Position numbers and translations under genes: made by a program
Shown here: one piece after another, positions 1 to 8,241 of the stretch
How the letters are laid out: every line of letters begins with the position of its first letter
Numbering within the stretch: the stretch's first letter is position 1
Assembly (NCBI RefSeq): GCF_006542425.1
Contig: NZ_VFID01000007.1
Span: 620,001 to 684,000, forward strand
DNA from: Pseudoxanthomonas sp. z9
Lineage (GTDB): Bacteria > Pseudomonadota > Gammaproteobacteria > Xanthomonadales > Xanthomonadaceae
DNA length: 64,000 nucleotides
Direction of reading: 5' to 3'
Notes under the pieces: model-generated
Databases searched by the model: none
Told to the model about the DNA's origin: nothing
What the model saw: the letters and a program-made list of their open reading frames with translations, nothing else

Positions 1-629
1 GCGCCTACGCCCTGGTCGGCGGCCAGCGGCATCAGTTCCCACTCGTAATCGCGGCCGACTAGCGAGTAGTACGCCTGGTGGGCGACATAGCGCGACCAGC
101 CGTAGCGATCGGCCACCGCCAGCGACTTCATCAGGTGCCAGCCGGAGAAGTTGGACACGCCGAGATAGCGGATCTTGCCGGCCCGGACCAGATCGTCGAG
201 CGTGGACAGCACCTCCTCGACCGGCGTGCGCGCGTCGAAACCATGCAACTGGAACAAATCGAGGTAGTCGGTGCCCAGGCGCTTGAGTGCGGCATCGATG
301 GCGTTGATCAGGTGGTAGCGGGAGGAGCCGACGCTGTTCTCGCCTTCGTCGAAACGGAAGGTCGCCTTGGTGGAGAGAATCAGCGAATCGCGCGGCTTGC
401 CCTTGATGGCCTCGCCGAGGATCGATTCGGCCGCGCCCTTGGAATAGACGTCGGCGCTGTCGAACATGTTCAGTCCCGCGTCCAGGCAGACGTCGATCAG
501 CCGGCGCGCCTCGGCGACGTCGGTCTGGCCCCACGAACTGAACAATGCGCCCTGGCCCCCGAAGGTGCCGGTGCCGAAGCTGAGGACGGGCACGCGGAAG
601 CCGGATGCGCCCAGGTAGCGATATTCCAT
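1..629 (-). CDS. Aldo/keto reductase (C-terminus beyond window)
   Basis: NAD(P)H-dependent reduction of aldehydes/ketones is expected for this cytosolic TIM-barrel family. Reading leftward from the ATG at 629, about 209 residues are visible before the window edge. The four residues of the AKR catalytic tetrad are recognisable: Asp and Tyr in NMFDSADVYSKG, Lys in LSTKATF and His in DLFQLHGFD. The start MEYRYLGASGFRVP is typical of the YajO/Tas-like branch. It lies downstream of the SDR gene on the same strand, 118 nt away with a strong inverted repeat between them, and the AraC regulator at 1654 resembles YqhC, which in E. coli controls aldehyde reductases including an AKR. The substrate is unknown. 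Confidence 0.9.
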   Translation of the reverse strand, partial: MEYRYLGASGFRVPVLSFGTGTFGGQGALFSSWGQTDVAEARRLIDVCLDAGLNMFDSADVYSKGAAESILGEAIKGKPRDSLILSTKATFRFDEGENSVGSSRYHLINAIDAALKRLGTDYLDLFQLHGFDARTPVEEVLSTLDDLVRAGKIRYLGVSNFSGWHLMKSLAVADRYGWSRYVAHQAYYSLVGRDYEWELMPLAADQGVG

Positions 630-690
630 GGCGGAAAACTCATGCGGGGGAGGGTTCGCCATTTCACTCCTCCGCGCCGGGACGGGCAAG

Positions 691-728
691 CCGCGGGATG
701 GAAAGCTTTGTTGCCATCCATCCCGCGG
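691..728. other. Intergenic inverted repeat between SDR and AKR genes
   Basis: Arms CCGCGGGATGG (691-701) and CCATCCCGCGG (718-728) are perfect 11-bp complements around a 16-nt loop. There is no clean T-run on the minus strand, so it may be an mRNA-processing or attenuation hairpin between the two minus-strand genes rather than a full terminator. Confidence 0.5.
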
Positions 729-747
729 AACCGGTGGCGCAAGCCCG

Positions 748-1482
748 TCAGTAGGCGCTGGCGGTGGGGCGCACGATCACTTCGCTGACGTCCACGTCAT
801 CGGGCTGCTCGACGGCATAGGCGATCGCCCGCGCGATGGCCTCGGCCGGAATCGCGATCTTGCGGAATTCATCCATGCCGGCCTTGGAGCCCGGATCGGT
901 GATGGTGTCGGCCAGTTCGCTGGTCGTCACGCCCGGCGAAATCACCGTGACGCGCAGATCCTGGTGTTCCTGGCGCAAGCCTTCGGAGATCGCCAGCACC
1001 GCGTACTTGGTGGCGCAATAGACCGCCGCGGTCGGATACACCGCATGACCACCGATGGACGACACGTTGACGAACTGGCCACCGCCCTGCGCCTTCATGA
1101 CCGGCAGGCCGGCGGCGATGCCGTGCAGCACGCCGCGGATGTTGACGTCGATCATGCGGTTCCATTCTTCGATCTTCAGCGCTTCCAGCGGCGACAGCGG
1201 CATCACCCCGGCATTGTTGACGATCACGTCGACCCGGCCGAATTCGGCGCGGGCATGTTCGATGAACGCGCGCGTGTCTTCCAGATCGGTGACGTCGAGC
1301 CTGCGGTAAATAGCCTGACCGCCCGCCCGGGTGATCCCTGCGACGAGTTGTTCCAGGCGTTCAGTGCGGCGCGCGCCGAGCACCACGCGGGCGCCACGGC
1401 GCGCCAGTTCACGGGCGGTGGCCTCGCCGATGCCGCTGCTGGCACCGGTGATGGCGATGACTTTTCCTTCGATTCCGGACAT
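748..1482 (-). CDS. SDR family NAD(P)-dependent oxidoreductase
   Basis: A 244-residue classical short-chain dehydrogenase/reductase. Visible marks are the nucleotide-binding TGASSGIG near residues 11-18, the structural NNAG motif near 90, and the catalytic Ser...Tyr-x-x-x-Lys (VSSIGG then YCATK). The length is normal for the family and the best overall resemblance is to YdfG/serine-dehydrogenase-like SDRs. ATG 1482 is chosen because the protein then begins MSGIEGKVIAITGASSG, with the usual short lead before the first beta strand. It is divergent from the AraC regulator (171 nt apart), which probably controls it. The substrate cannot be read from sequence; an aldehyde or beta-hydroxy acid is a guess. 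Confidence 0.9.
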   Translation of the reverse strand: MSGIEGKVIAITGASSGIGEATARELARRGARVVLGARRTERLEQLVAGITRAGGQAIYRRLDVTDLEDTRAFIEHARAEFGRVDVIVNNAGVMPLSPLEALKIEEWNRMIDVNIRGVLHGIAAGLPVMKAQGGGQFVNVSSIGGHAVYPTAAVYCATKYAVLAISEGLRQEHQDLRVTVISPGVTTSELADTITDPGSKAGMDEFRKIAIPAEAIARAIAYAVEQPDDVDVSEVIVRPTASAY

Positions 1483-1639
1483 GGGGGGATGGCCTCGGGT
1501 GACAGCCGGCGCGGGATGCGCCGACGGGAGGCGCAGTCTGGTGCCGTCATTCCTCTCGCCGATATCCGGTTCCTCCATCATTCTTGCCTGATCCTGCCGC
1601 TGGTCCCGTCCGGGCGTATCGGCCCTGCCGGGCCGGGCG

Positions 1640-1645
1640 TAGACT
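1640..1645 (+). promoter_or_regulatory. Putative -10 box giving a leaderless araC mRNA
   Basis: TAGACT ends 8 nt before the ATG at 1654, so transcription would begin at or next to the start codon. There is no Shine-Dalgarno sequence, which fits a leaderless message. No good -35 is visible. Confidence 0.4.
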
Positions 1646-1653
1646 CCGTCGTC

Positions 1654-2613
1654 ATGGAAACCTCCCCCGTTTCTGCAAATCCCGCTTCCCCCTCCGGCCT
1701 GCCGCCGGCGTCCCACGCCGACGCCCGGATCGAGGAACGGCGCGTCGCGCTCGCCGCGGCGATTGAACGATTCGCCAGCGAAGACGGCATCCATGCCACC
1801 GCCATCGACAACCTGCGCTTTTCCCGGCTGAGCGCGCCCAGCGCGCCGATGGGCGGACTGCAGGAACCCGCGCTTTGCCTGATCGCGCAGGGCAGCAAGC
1901 GGACCCTGCTGGGCGAAGAGGTCTACCACTACGACGCCACCCGCTACCTGCTGGCCTCGGTGGATCTGCCGATCACCGGACAGGTCATCCAGGCCACGCC
2001 GGAACAACCCTACCTGTGCTTCGTGTTGAAGCTTCCACCCGCCGATATCGCCGCGCTGGTGACCCAGGCCGAGGAAGTGTCCGCGCCACTGCCGCCGCCG
2101 TCGCGCGGCATCGCGGTCAGCCAGTGCGACCCGGAATTGCTGGACGCCGCCCTGCGGCTGGTGCGATTGCTGGAAACCCCGCGCGACATTCCGCTGCTGG
2201 CGCCGCTGATCCAGCGCGAGATTCACTACCGCCTCCTGCGCAGCGAACAGGGCGGCATGCTGCGCCACATCGGTGTGGCCGAGAGCCAGGGCCATCGGGT
2301 GGCCCGGGCGATCGGCTGGCTGCGCCAGAATTTCCACCAGCCGCTGCGCATCGATCACATCGCCCGCCAGGTGCACATGAGCCCCTCGGCGCTGCACCAC
2401 CACTTCAAGGCGGTGACCGCGATGAGCCCGCTGCAGTACCAGAAGCAGTTGCGATTGCAGGAAGCCCGCCGCCTGCTGCTTACCGAAGTGGTCGACGCGG
2501 CGACCGCCGGGCATCGGGTGGGTTACGAAAGCCCGTCGCAGTTCAGCCGGGAGTACAGCCGGATGTTCGGCGCGCCACCGCTGCGCGACGTGGAGCGGCT
2601 GCGCACGAGCTGA
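1654..2613 (+). CDS. AraC family transcriptional regulator, YqhC-like
   Basis: A 319-residue cytosolic activator. The N-terminal half (about residues 40-210) is the AraC_N ligand-binding fold seen in YqhC-type regulators (PALCLIAQGSKRTLLGEE, YHYDATRYLLASVDLP). The C-terminal about 100 residues carry two helix-turn-helix units (LRIDHIARQVHMSPSALHHHF and the degenerate second unit GHRVGYESPSQFSREYSRMFG). ATG 1654 follows a TAGACT -10 by 8 nt. In E. coli YqhC activates aldehyde reductases in response to reactive aldehydes; here the divergent SDR and the AKR beyond it are the obvious targets. That role is inferred from family and position. Confidence 0.9.
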   Translation: METSPVSANPASPSGLPPASHADARIEERRVALAAAIERFASEDGIHATAIDNLRFSRLSAPSAPMGGLQEPALCLIAQGSKRTLLGEEVYHYDATRYLLASVDLPITGQVIQATPEQPYLCFVLKLPPADIAALVTQAEEVSAPLPPPSRGIAVSQCDPELLDAALRLVRLLETPRDIPLLAPLIQREIHYRLLRSEQGGMLRHIGVAESQGHRVARAIGWLRQNFHQPLRIDHIARQVHMSPSALHHHFKAVTAMSPLQYQKQLRLQEARRLLLTEVVDAATAGHRVGYESPSQFSREYSRMFGAPPLRDVERLRTS

Positions 2614-2749
2614 AGCCCGGTTCGGATCGGCGGCCGTTCAAGGACATGAACTTCCGGTGACGGGCATGCCGGAAAAGCCCGCGGACGCGTTGCCGCCCCC
2701 GGGGGGCCGGCGCAGAATCTGAGTCCCCTGATACTTCCGGAGACCGGTC

Positions 2750-3307
2750 ATGAAACGCGTATCCCTCCTGTCCGCCCTGGTGCTGGGACTGGCGCTGAGT
2801 GGACCGCTGCTGGCCAAGTCCAGGACGGTCACCGACCCGAACACCCCGCGCGAACTGCCGACCGCCAACGCCGTCAGCGTCAATTGGACCGATCCCGCCC
2901 AGTTCACCGACATCCGCTACAGCGGCAACCGTTGGGAAGCCGCGCAGGGCAACTGGGTGGTGGACCTGGCCACCTATCTGCAGAAGCAGGCTGGCAAGCG
3001 CCTGGCGCCGGGCCAGCAGATGCACATCACCATCACCGACATCCGCCGTGCGGGAAGCTACGAGCCGGGCCGCGGTTTCGACATGGATCGCATCCGCATC
3101 ATCAAGGACATCTATCCGCCGCGGGTAACGTTGAACTTCGAAGTGAAGGACGCCAATGGCCAGGTGCTGGCCCAGGGCGAACGCAAGCTGGTCGACAGCG
3201 CCTTCATGATGAGCGGCGGCAACGTGATGGACACGGATCCGCTGCGCTACGAAAAGCGCATGCTCGACGACTGGCTGTATCGCGAGTTCCGTCGCGACGA
3301 CGCCTGA
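2750..3307 (+). CDS. DUF3016 domain-containing exported protein
   Basis: 185 residues with a clear Sec signal peptide (MKRVSLLSALVLGLALSGPLLA, cleavage near residue 22) and a DUF3016 body containing the characteristic VNWTDPAQFTDIRYS and a C-terminal motif ending DDWLYREF. The family is periplasmic and of unknown function, common in Xanthomonadaceae and other gammaproteobacteria. A GGAG-type ribosome site sits at about 2738-2742. The gene stands alone and is followed by a strong terminator at 3345. No active-site residues can be proposed. Confidence 0.85.
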   Translation: MKRVSLLSALVLGLALSGPLLAKSRTVTDPNTPRELPTANAVSVNWTDPAQFTDIRYSGNRWEAAQGNWVVDLATYLQKQAGKRLAPGQQMHITITDIRRAGSYEPGRGFDMDRIRIIKDIYPPRVTLNFEVKDANGQVLAQGERKLVDSAFMMSGGNVMDTDPLRYEKRMLDDWLYREFRRDDA

Positions 3308-3344
3308 ATCGCGCGTCGCCCGGACGCACCGGATGGAATCGAAA

Positions 3345-3367
3345 GGCGGCCCATGGCCGCCTTTCTT
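3345..3367 (+). terminator. Rho-independent terminator after DUF3016 gene
   Basis: GGCGGCC (3345-3351), loop CAT, GGCCGCC (3355-3361), followed by TTTCTT. A GAAA lead lies on the left side. The stem is identical to that at 47147-47164 near aceE. Confidence 0.85.
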
Positions 3368-3484
3368 CATTTCCGCACCGCCGGCCGCGAACGCCCCGGT
3401 GCGGGCATCCTGCCTTTCCCACCCGCACTTGCGGTCCGCCTGGCCGCCACCATATAGGAGTGCGGACGAACCCCGGAGCCTTCC

Positions 3485-3952
3485 ATGAGCGCTTTCGATC
3501 TCACGCCTCCCACCGATGCCCAGCGCCGGCAACTCACCGACAGCCTCAGCGATGATGAACGCCGGGTCCTGCTCCAGCATGGCACCGAAGCGCCGTTCTG
3601 CGGCGTGTTCCTGGACAACAAGCGCGAAGGCACCTACACCTGCCGCTTTTGCGGACTGCCGTTGTTCCGTTCCAGCGCGAAATTCGATTCCGGCACCGGC
3701 TGGCCGAGTTTCTTCGCACCGTTCGACGAACGCCACATCGGCCGGATCCGCGACGACAGCTACGGCATGGTGCGGACCGAAATCGTCTGCACCCGTTGCG
3801 GCAGCCATCTCGGCCATGTGTTCCCGGACGGCCCGCCGCCGACCCACGAACGCCATTGCCTGAACTCGGTGTCGCTGGACTTCACCGGCGACGACGAGCC
3901 GTTGCCGGACCGGCTGCAGCGCGGCGCGCCGGAGGGCCAGCCGCTGTCCTGA
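3485..3952 (+). CDS. msrB: Peptide-methionine (R)-S-oxide reductase
   Basis: Reduces the R-epimer of methionine sulfoxide in proteins using thioredoxin. The 155-residue product carries all MsrB marks: two zinc-binding CxxC pairs (CRFCG and CTRCG), the FDSGTGWPSF substrate loop, GHVFPDGP, and the catalytic cysteine in RHCLNSVSL (usually RYCINS). ATG 3485 lies about 30 nt downstream of CATATAGG, a possible -10. It is probably cytosolic, since no signal peptide is present. It stands alone between the DUF3016 terminator and the CorA-like gene. Confidence 0.95.
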   Translation: MSAFDLTPPTDAQRRQLTDSLSDDERRVLLQHGTEAPFCGVFLDNKREGTYTCRFCGLPLFRSSAKFDSGTGWPSFFAPFDERHIGRIRDDSYGMVRTEIVCTRCGSHLGHVFPDGPPPTHERHCLNSVSLDFTGDDEPLPDRLQRGAPEGQPLS

Positions 3953-4041
3953 CCGCGTCGCGGCGTTGTCACAAAACCGGCACAAGGCGCATGTAACCTG
4001 CCGGTCACGAAACTGTCGTCTGCCGTGAAGGCGGCATCGCC

Positions 4042-5079
4042 ATGCTGGTCCGTTCCGACGCCGACGTCCTGTTTGACGGGTTCCCAGGCCTGCTGTGGGC
4101 CGTGCGCTTCGATGCCGAGGGGCGCGCCACGCCGATGGAGGCTGGCGACCCCATGGAACCGGGCGCGGGGGACGGCTGGCGCTGGCTTCATTTCAACCAG
4201 AGCGATGCCCGCAGCGCGCAATCCATCGCCCGCCTGCCGCTGCCCGAAGACGCCCGCGAGACGTTGCTCTCGCACGATACCCACGTGATCCTGCAACGCC
4301 AGGAGGATGGCGCCTACGGCGTGTTCGTCGACTGGGAACACCGGCGCGCCGGCGGCAAGGCGCCGCGCGCGCCCGGCCATCACGACGGCCTGGGTTGGCT
4401 GCATTTCGCCATCGGCGACGGCTTGCTGGTCACCGCCCGCCGGCAACCGTTGCGATCGGTCGAGACGGTCCGGCGGCAGCTTTGCGCGGGCGAACGCTGC
4501 AGCCATCCGGCCCGCGTGCTGGAAGCCATCGCCGAGCATTTCGCCGACGCGGTGGAACGCGCCACCGATGATCTTTCCGAATCGCTGGACCGCATCGAGG
4601 ATCGCGTGCTGGCCGACGCCATCGGCGACGAACGGCGCGATCTGGCATCGCTGCGGCACCAGAGCGTGCGCCTGCACCGGCCGCTGACCGCCATGCGCCG
4701 GGTACTCAAGCAGTTCGAACAGCGGCATGCCCCGGACGAGGACGAGGACGAACTGCTGCCGGTGGCGTCGCGTCTCGGCCAGCGCTTCGATGATCTGGAC
4801 GGTGACGTCTCGACCCTGCAGGAGCGCGCCCGCCTGCTTCAGGACGAGGTCGCCGCCAAACTCGCCGAGCGCACCAACACGCACCTCTACGTGCTGTCGA
4901 TGATCACCGCGCTGCTGCTGCCGCCCAGCCTGGTCGTGGGCGTGTTCGGCATGAACCTGCATGGCCTGCCCTTCGCCGATCACCGGGCGGGCGCCTCCGC
5001 CGCGCTGGTGCTGGGGCTGCTGTCCAGCCTGGCGGTCTACCTGATCCTGCGCCGCCTGGGCGTCTCGCGCTCGACCTGA
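4042..5079 (+). CDS. zntB: CorA/ZntB-family metal ion transporter
   Basis: A 345-residue inner-membrane protein of the CorA superfamily. The long acidic N-terminal cytoplasmic domain (1-280) contains the ZntB-like helical funnel. Two C-terminal membrane helices follow (about 282-305 and 314-336), joined by the selectivity-filter motif GMN in VFGMNLHGLPF. Because the motif is followed by HGLPF and the N-terminus resembles ZntB (GLLWAVRFDAEG), zinc transport is more likely than magnesium, but the ion cannot be decided from sequence. Transcribed alone, 75 nt before motA. Confidence 0.85.
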   Translation: MLVRSDADVLFDGFPGLLWAVRFDAEGRATPMEAGDPMEPGAGDGWRWLHFNQSDARSAQSIARLPLPEDARETLLSHDTHVILQRQEDGAYGVFVDWEHRRAGGKAPRAPGHHDGLGWLHFAIGDGLLVTARRQPLRSVETVRRQLCAGERCSHPARVLEAIAEHFADAVERATDDLSESLDRIEDRVLADAIGDERRDLASLRHQSVRLHRPLTAMRRVLKQFEQRHAPDEDEDELLPVASRLGQRFDDLDGDVSTLQERARLLQDEVAAKLAERTNTHLYVLSMITALLLPPSLVVGVFGMNLHGLPFADHRAGASAALVLGLLSSLAVYLILRRLGVSRST

Positions 5080-5154
5080 GCCGGCCGTCCGCGGCCACTC
5101 AAGAAACCGGGACCGGAGCCGACATCCCTTCGTACCCCACGTCGTGCCCCATCC

Positions 5155-6009
5155 ATGTTGATCATCGTAGGAATCCTGGTCGTCATCGCCAGCGTGCTCG
5201 GCGGCTTCGTCGCCTCGCACGGCAAGCTCGCCGCCCTGTGGCAGCCGTTCGAACTGGTGATCATCGGCGGCGCGGCGCTGGGCGCGTTCCTGATGAGCAA
5301 TCCGCCGAAGGTGGTGAAGGCCACCTTCGCCAGCATTCCCGCGGTGTTCAAGGGGGTCAAGTACAGGTCGTCCGATTATCTGGACGTGCTCACCCTGATG
5401 TACGAACTGCTGAACAAGGCGCGCCGCGAAGGCTTCATCTCGCTGGAATCGCACGTCGATAATCCGGGCTCCAGCGATCTGTTCAACAAGTATCCCAAGG
5501 TGCTGGCCGATCACCACCTGATGGATTTCATCACCGACTGCCTGCGCCTGATGGTCGGCAGCAACATCGAGCCGCACGAGCTGGAACCGCTGCTGGAACT
5601 GGAGCTGGAGAAGCACCATCACGAGATGATGGCGCCGGCCCACGCGCTGGCGAAGGTCGCCGACGCGCTGCCGGGTTTCGGCATCGTCGCCGCGGTGCTG
5701 GGCATCGTCATCACCATGGGCTCGATCGGCGGCGACATCGCACAGGTCGGCGCGCACGTGGCCGGCGCCCTGGTCGGCACCTTCCTGGGCATCCTGCTGG
5801 CCTATGGCTTCGTCGGCCCGCTGGCCGCGGCGCTGGAAGCGCGCGCCGAGCAGGACAGCCGCATCTACGAAAGCGTCAAGACCGCCCTGCTGGCCTGCCT
5901 GCGCGGCTACAACCCCAAGGTGGCATTGGAATTCGCGCGCAAGACGCTGCCGTCGGCGGTGCGTCCGCAGTTCGCCGAATTCGAAACCCACCTCAAGGGC
6001 GCCAAGTAG
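5155..6009 (+). CDS. motA: Flagellar motor stator protein MotA
   Basis: 284-residue inner-membrane proton-channel subunit that torques FliG in the flagellar rotor. Four membrane helices are visible (about 2-20, 32-52, 170-192, 202-222) with the MotA_N segment at the N-terminus, the large cytoplasmic loop with the charged residues that contact FliG, and the PAHALAKVADALPGFGIVAAV segment before helix 3. Length matches proton-type MotA. Followed by motB after 9 nt, so the pair is one operon. No other flagellar genes are nearby, as is common for unlinked stator loci in xanthomonads. Confidence 0.95.
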   Translation: MLIIVGILVVIASVLGGFVASHGKLAALWQPFELVIIGGAALGAFLMSNPPKVVKATFASIPAVFKGVKYRSSDYLDVLTLMYELLNKARREGFISLESHVDNPGSSDLFNKYPKVLADHHLMDFITDCLRLMVGSNIEPHELEPLLELELEKHHHEMMAPAHALAKVADALPGFGIVAAVLGIVITMGSIGGDIAQVGAHVAGALVGTFLGILLAYGFVGPLAAALEARAEQDSRIYESVKTALLACLRGYNPKVALEFARKTLPSAVRPQFAEFETHLKGAK

Positions 6010-6018
6010 GCACGCGCC

Positions 6019-7008
6019 ATGGCCGAGAAATCCACGGTCATTGTGGTTCGCCGGGTCCGCAAGGTCCAAGGCGGCGGCCATCACGGCGGCTCCTGGAAAG
6101 TCGCCTACGCGGACTTCGTCACCGCGATGATGGCGTTCTTCCTGGTCATGTGGCTGGTCGGTGCGACCACCAACAAGGATCGCGCGGCGATCTCCGAGTA
6201 CTTCCGCAATCCGAGCCCGCTCAGCGGCAAGAGCTTCTCGCCCGCGCCCGGTCCCAACGGTCCCGGCGGTGCCAGCACGTCGATGATCAAGCTGGGCGGC
6301 ACGATGGACATCCCGCGCGGCAGTGGCGAGGATCCCTTCAGCAAGCCGGATCCGGACGGCCGCACGCCCACCGCGCGCGAGGCCAGCGCGCAGGAGCAGG
6401 CACGCGAACATGCGCAGGACCAGCAGCGGCTGGAAGCACTGATGCAGGCGCTGGAGGAAGCAATCAGCCGCAGCCAGGCGCTGGAGCCGTTCAAGGATCA
6501 GTTGCTGATCGATCTGACCCCCGAGGGCCTGCGCATCCAGATCGTCGATCAGCAGAACCGGCCCATGTTCGATCTGGGCAGTTCCTCGCTCAAGCCGTAC
6601 ACGACCAACATCCTCCATGAGCTGGCCGGCTTCATCAATCGCGTGCCCAACCACATCAGCCTGACCGGCCACACCGACGTCACCGCGTATGCCCGGGCCG
6701 GCTACACCAACTGGGAACTGAGCGCCGACCGCGCCAACGCGGCGCGGCGGGCGCTGGTCGAAGCCGGCATGCAGGAGGACAAGGTGACCCGCGTGGTCGG
6801 CTTGTCCTCCTCCGTACTGTTCGACAAGCGGGATCCGCAGAACCCGATCAACCGTCGCATCAGCATCGTCATCATGACCCGCGCGGCCGAGGCCGAGGCG
6901 CTGGACGGCGGCGGCATGGCGCTGGGCAAGGTGCTGGCCGATGCGGACACGCAGGTACCGGCCCTGCCGACCGCATCCGCACCGCCCGCGCGCGCGGGCC
7001 ATCCCTGA
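6019..7008 (+). CDS. motB: Flagellar motor stator protein MotB
   Basis: 329-residue partner of MotA that anchors the stator to peptidoglycan. One N-terminal membrane helix (about 28-48) carries the essential proton-binding aspartate, Asp32 in KVAYADFVTAMMAFF. A linker/plug rich in Gly, Pro and Gln follows, then an OmpA-like peptidoglycan-binding domain (about 165-290) with LTGHTDVTAY and NWELSADRANAARRAL. The C-terminal about 40 residues are Ala/Pro-rich and may be disordered. Co-transcribed with motA. Confidence 0.95.
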   Translation: MAEKSTVIVVRRVRKVQGGGHHGGSWKVAYADFVTAMMAFFLVMWLVGATTNKDRAAISEYFRNPSPLSGKSFSPAPGPNGPGGASTSMIKLGGTMDIPRGSGEDPFSKPDPDGRTPTAREASAQEQAREHAQDQQRLEALMQALEEAISRSQALEPFKDQLLIDLTPEGLRIQIVDQQNRPMFDLGSSSLKPYTTNILHELAGFINRVPNHISLTGHTDVTAYARAGYTNWELSADRANAARRALVEAGMQEDKVTRVVGLSSSVLFDKRDPQNPINRRISIVIMTRAAEAEALDGGGMALGKVLADADTQVPALPTASAPPARAGHP

Positions 7009-7036
7009 CGGGCTTCGCCATGTCCGCGCGGGAGGC

Positions 7037-7042
7037 TATCCT
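7037..7042 (+). promoter_or_regulatory. Putative -10 box giving a leaderless HipA-like mRNA
   Basis: TATCCT ends 6 nt before ATG 7049, with no useful ribosome site between, matching the leaderless pattern seen at several other genes here. Confidence 0.4.
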
Positions 7043-7048
7043 TGCGCG

Positions 7049-7822
7049 ATGACACTGCGCACCGTTTCCGCGACCCGCTACGTGACGCCCCTGCGTGAAG
7101 GCGGCTCGATGCCGGCCATCGTCGAGGCGGACGATGACGGCATGTACGTCCTCAAGTTCCGCGGCGCCGGCCAGGGTCCGCGCGCGTTGGTGGCGGAACT
7201 GATTTCCGGCGAAATCGCCCGCGCCCTGCAATTGCCTGTGCCGGAAATCGTGCTGGTCGAACTGGACGCGGACCTGGCGCGTACCGAGGGCGATCCGGAG
7301 ATCCAGGACCTGATCAAGGCCAGTGCCGGGCTCAACCTGGCGCTGGATTACCTGCCGGGCGCGGCCAACTTCGATCCCGTGGCCGAGCAGCCGGACCCGG
7401 CGCTGGCATCGGACATCGTCTGGTTCGATGCCTTCATCAGCAACGTGGATCGCACCGTGCGCAATCCCAACCTGCTGATCTGGCATCGCCGGCTGACCCT
7501 CATCGATCACGGCGCCTCGCTCTATTTCCACCACGGCTGGGACGGCGATACCGGTGGCGCCGGCCGTCCGTTCCCGCTGATCCGGGATCACGTCCTGCTG
7601 CCCTGGGCCAGCGATCTGGAAGCCGCCGACGCGCGGCTCAGCGCGCGGCTGTCCCCAGAACGGCTGGCCGGCATCGTCGCACTGGTACCGGACACGTGGT
7701 TGCAGGGCGGCGACGCCTTCGGACCGCCCGACCAGCAACGTGCGGCCTATACCCACTATCTGCAGCAGCGCCTGACGCTGCCGCATGCGTTCGCGCAGGA
7801 GGCCCAGCGTGCGCGCGTCTGA
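7049..7822 (+). CDS. HipA family kinase-like protein
   Basis: 257 residues of the single-domain HipA-like kinase family. Kinase-type landmarks: the ATP-binding Lys in MYVLKFRGAGQGPRALVAE, the catalytic-loop Asp/Asn in DAFISNVDRTVRNPNLL, and the metal-binding segment LIDHGASLYF. Unlike true HipA toxins there is no N-terminal HipB-interaction domain and no adjacent HipB-type antitoxin. Instead the stop overlaps the DUF3037 gene by 14 nt, a pairing that recurs in many bacteria. The likely activity is phosphotransfer, but its substrate and whether it is toxic are unknown. Confidence 0.8.
   Translation: MTLRTVSATRYVTPLREGGSMPAIVEADDDGMYVLKFRGAGQGPRALVAELISGEIARALQLPVPEIVLVELDADLARTEGDPEIQDLIKASAGLNLALDYLPGAANFDPVAEQPDPALASDIVWFDAFISNVDRTVRNPNLLIWHRRLTLIDHGASLYFHHGWDGDTGGAGRPFPLIRDHVLLPWASDLEAADARLSARLSPERLAGIVALVPDTWLQGGDAFGPPDQQRAAYTHYLQQRLTLPHAFAQEAQRARV
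7797..7802 (+). promoter_or_regulatory. Ribosome binding site deciding the GTG start of the DUF3037 gene
   Basis: A perfect AGGAGG inside the end of the HipA-like gene, 6 nt before GTG 7809. It favours GTG 7809 over the in-frame codon at 7785 as the start. Confidence 0.75.
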
Positions 7823-8198
7823 CAGCTATGACTACGCCGTCATCCGGGTGGTGCCGCGGGTGGAGCGCGAGGAATTCATCAACGTCGGCGTGATCGTGTC
7901 CTGCGAGAAGACCGGCTTCCTGCAGGCGCGCATCGAACTGGACGAGGCCCGCGTGCTGGCCCTGGACCCGCGCATCGATCTGGATTCCCTGCAACGCCAC
8001 CTGGCCGCGATTCCGCGCATCTGCGAAGGCGGCGCCCAGGCCGGTCCCATCGGCCTGCTGCCCAAGCGCGCGCGCTTCCACTGGTTGACCGCCAAGCGCA
8101 GCGCGATCATCCAGACCTCGCCGGTGCACATGGGCAAGTGCGGTGACATGGAGGCGGTCATGGAGCACCTGCTCGATCGCATGGTGCGGATCAAGTGA
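7809..8198 (+). CDS. DUF3037 domain-containing protein
   Basis: 129 residues starting at GTG 7809, chosen because of the perfect AGGAGG 6 nt upstream. The product has the DUF3037 signature: an N-terminal YDYAVIRVVPRVEREEFINVGVI strand-helix unit, then a basic middle part (LLPKRARFHWLTAKRSAIIQTSPVH). It overlaps the HipA-like kinase gene by 14 nt, so the two are translationally coupled and probably work together. Function is unknown. Possible roles are a kinase regulator or substrate, inferred only from the pairing. No transmembrane segments or signal peptide. Confidence 0.85.
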   Translation: MRASDSYDYAVIRVVPRVEREEFINVGVIVSCEKTGFLQARIELDEARVLALDPRIDLDSLQRHLAAIPRICEGGAQAGPIGLLPKRARFHWLTAKRSAIIQTSPVHMGKCGDMEAVMEHLLDRMVRIK

Positions 8199-8241
8199 AT
8201 CCTCCGCAGGCCTTTGCCATGAGCCGTCCGGCCACCGCTCG

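Noticed and set aside
3760..7002. 1080-residue minus-strand open frame opposite msrB, zntB-like, motA and motB
   Set aside because: It is antisense to four recognised genes and its translation is Arg/His/Gln/Gly-rich without any known motif, as expected from the high-GC shadow of third-codon bias.
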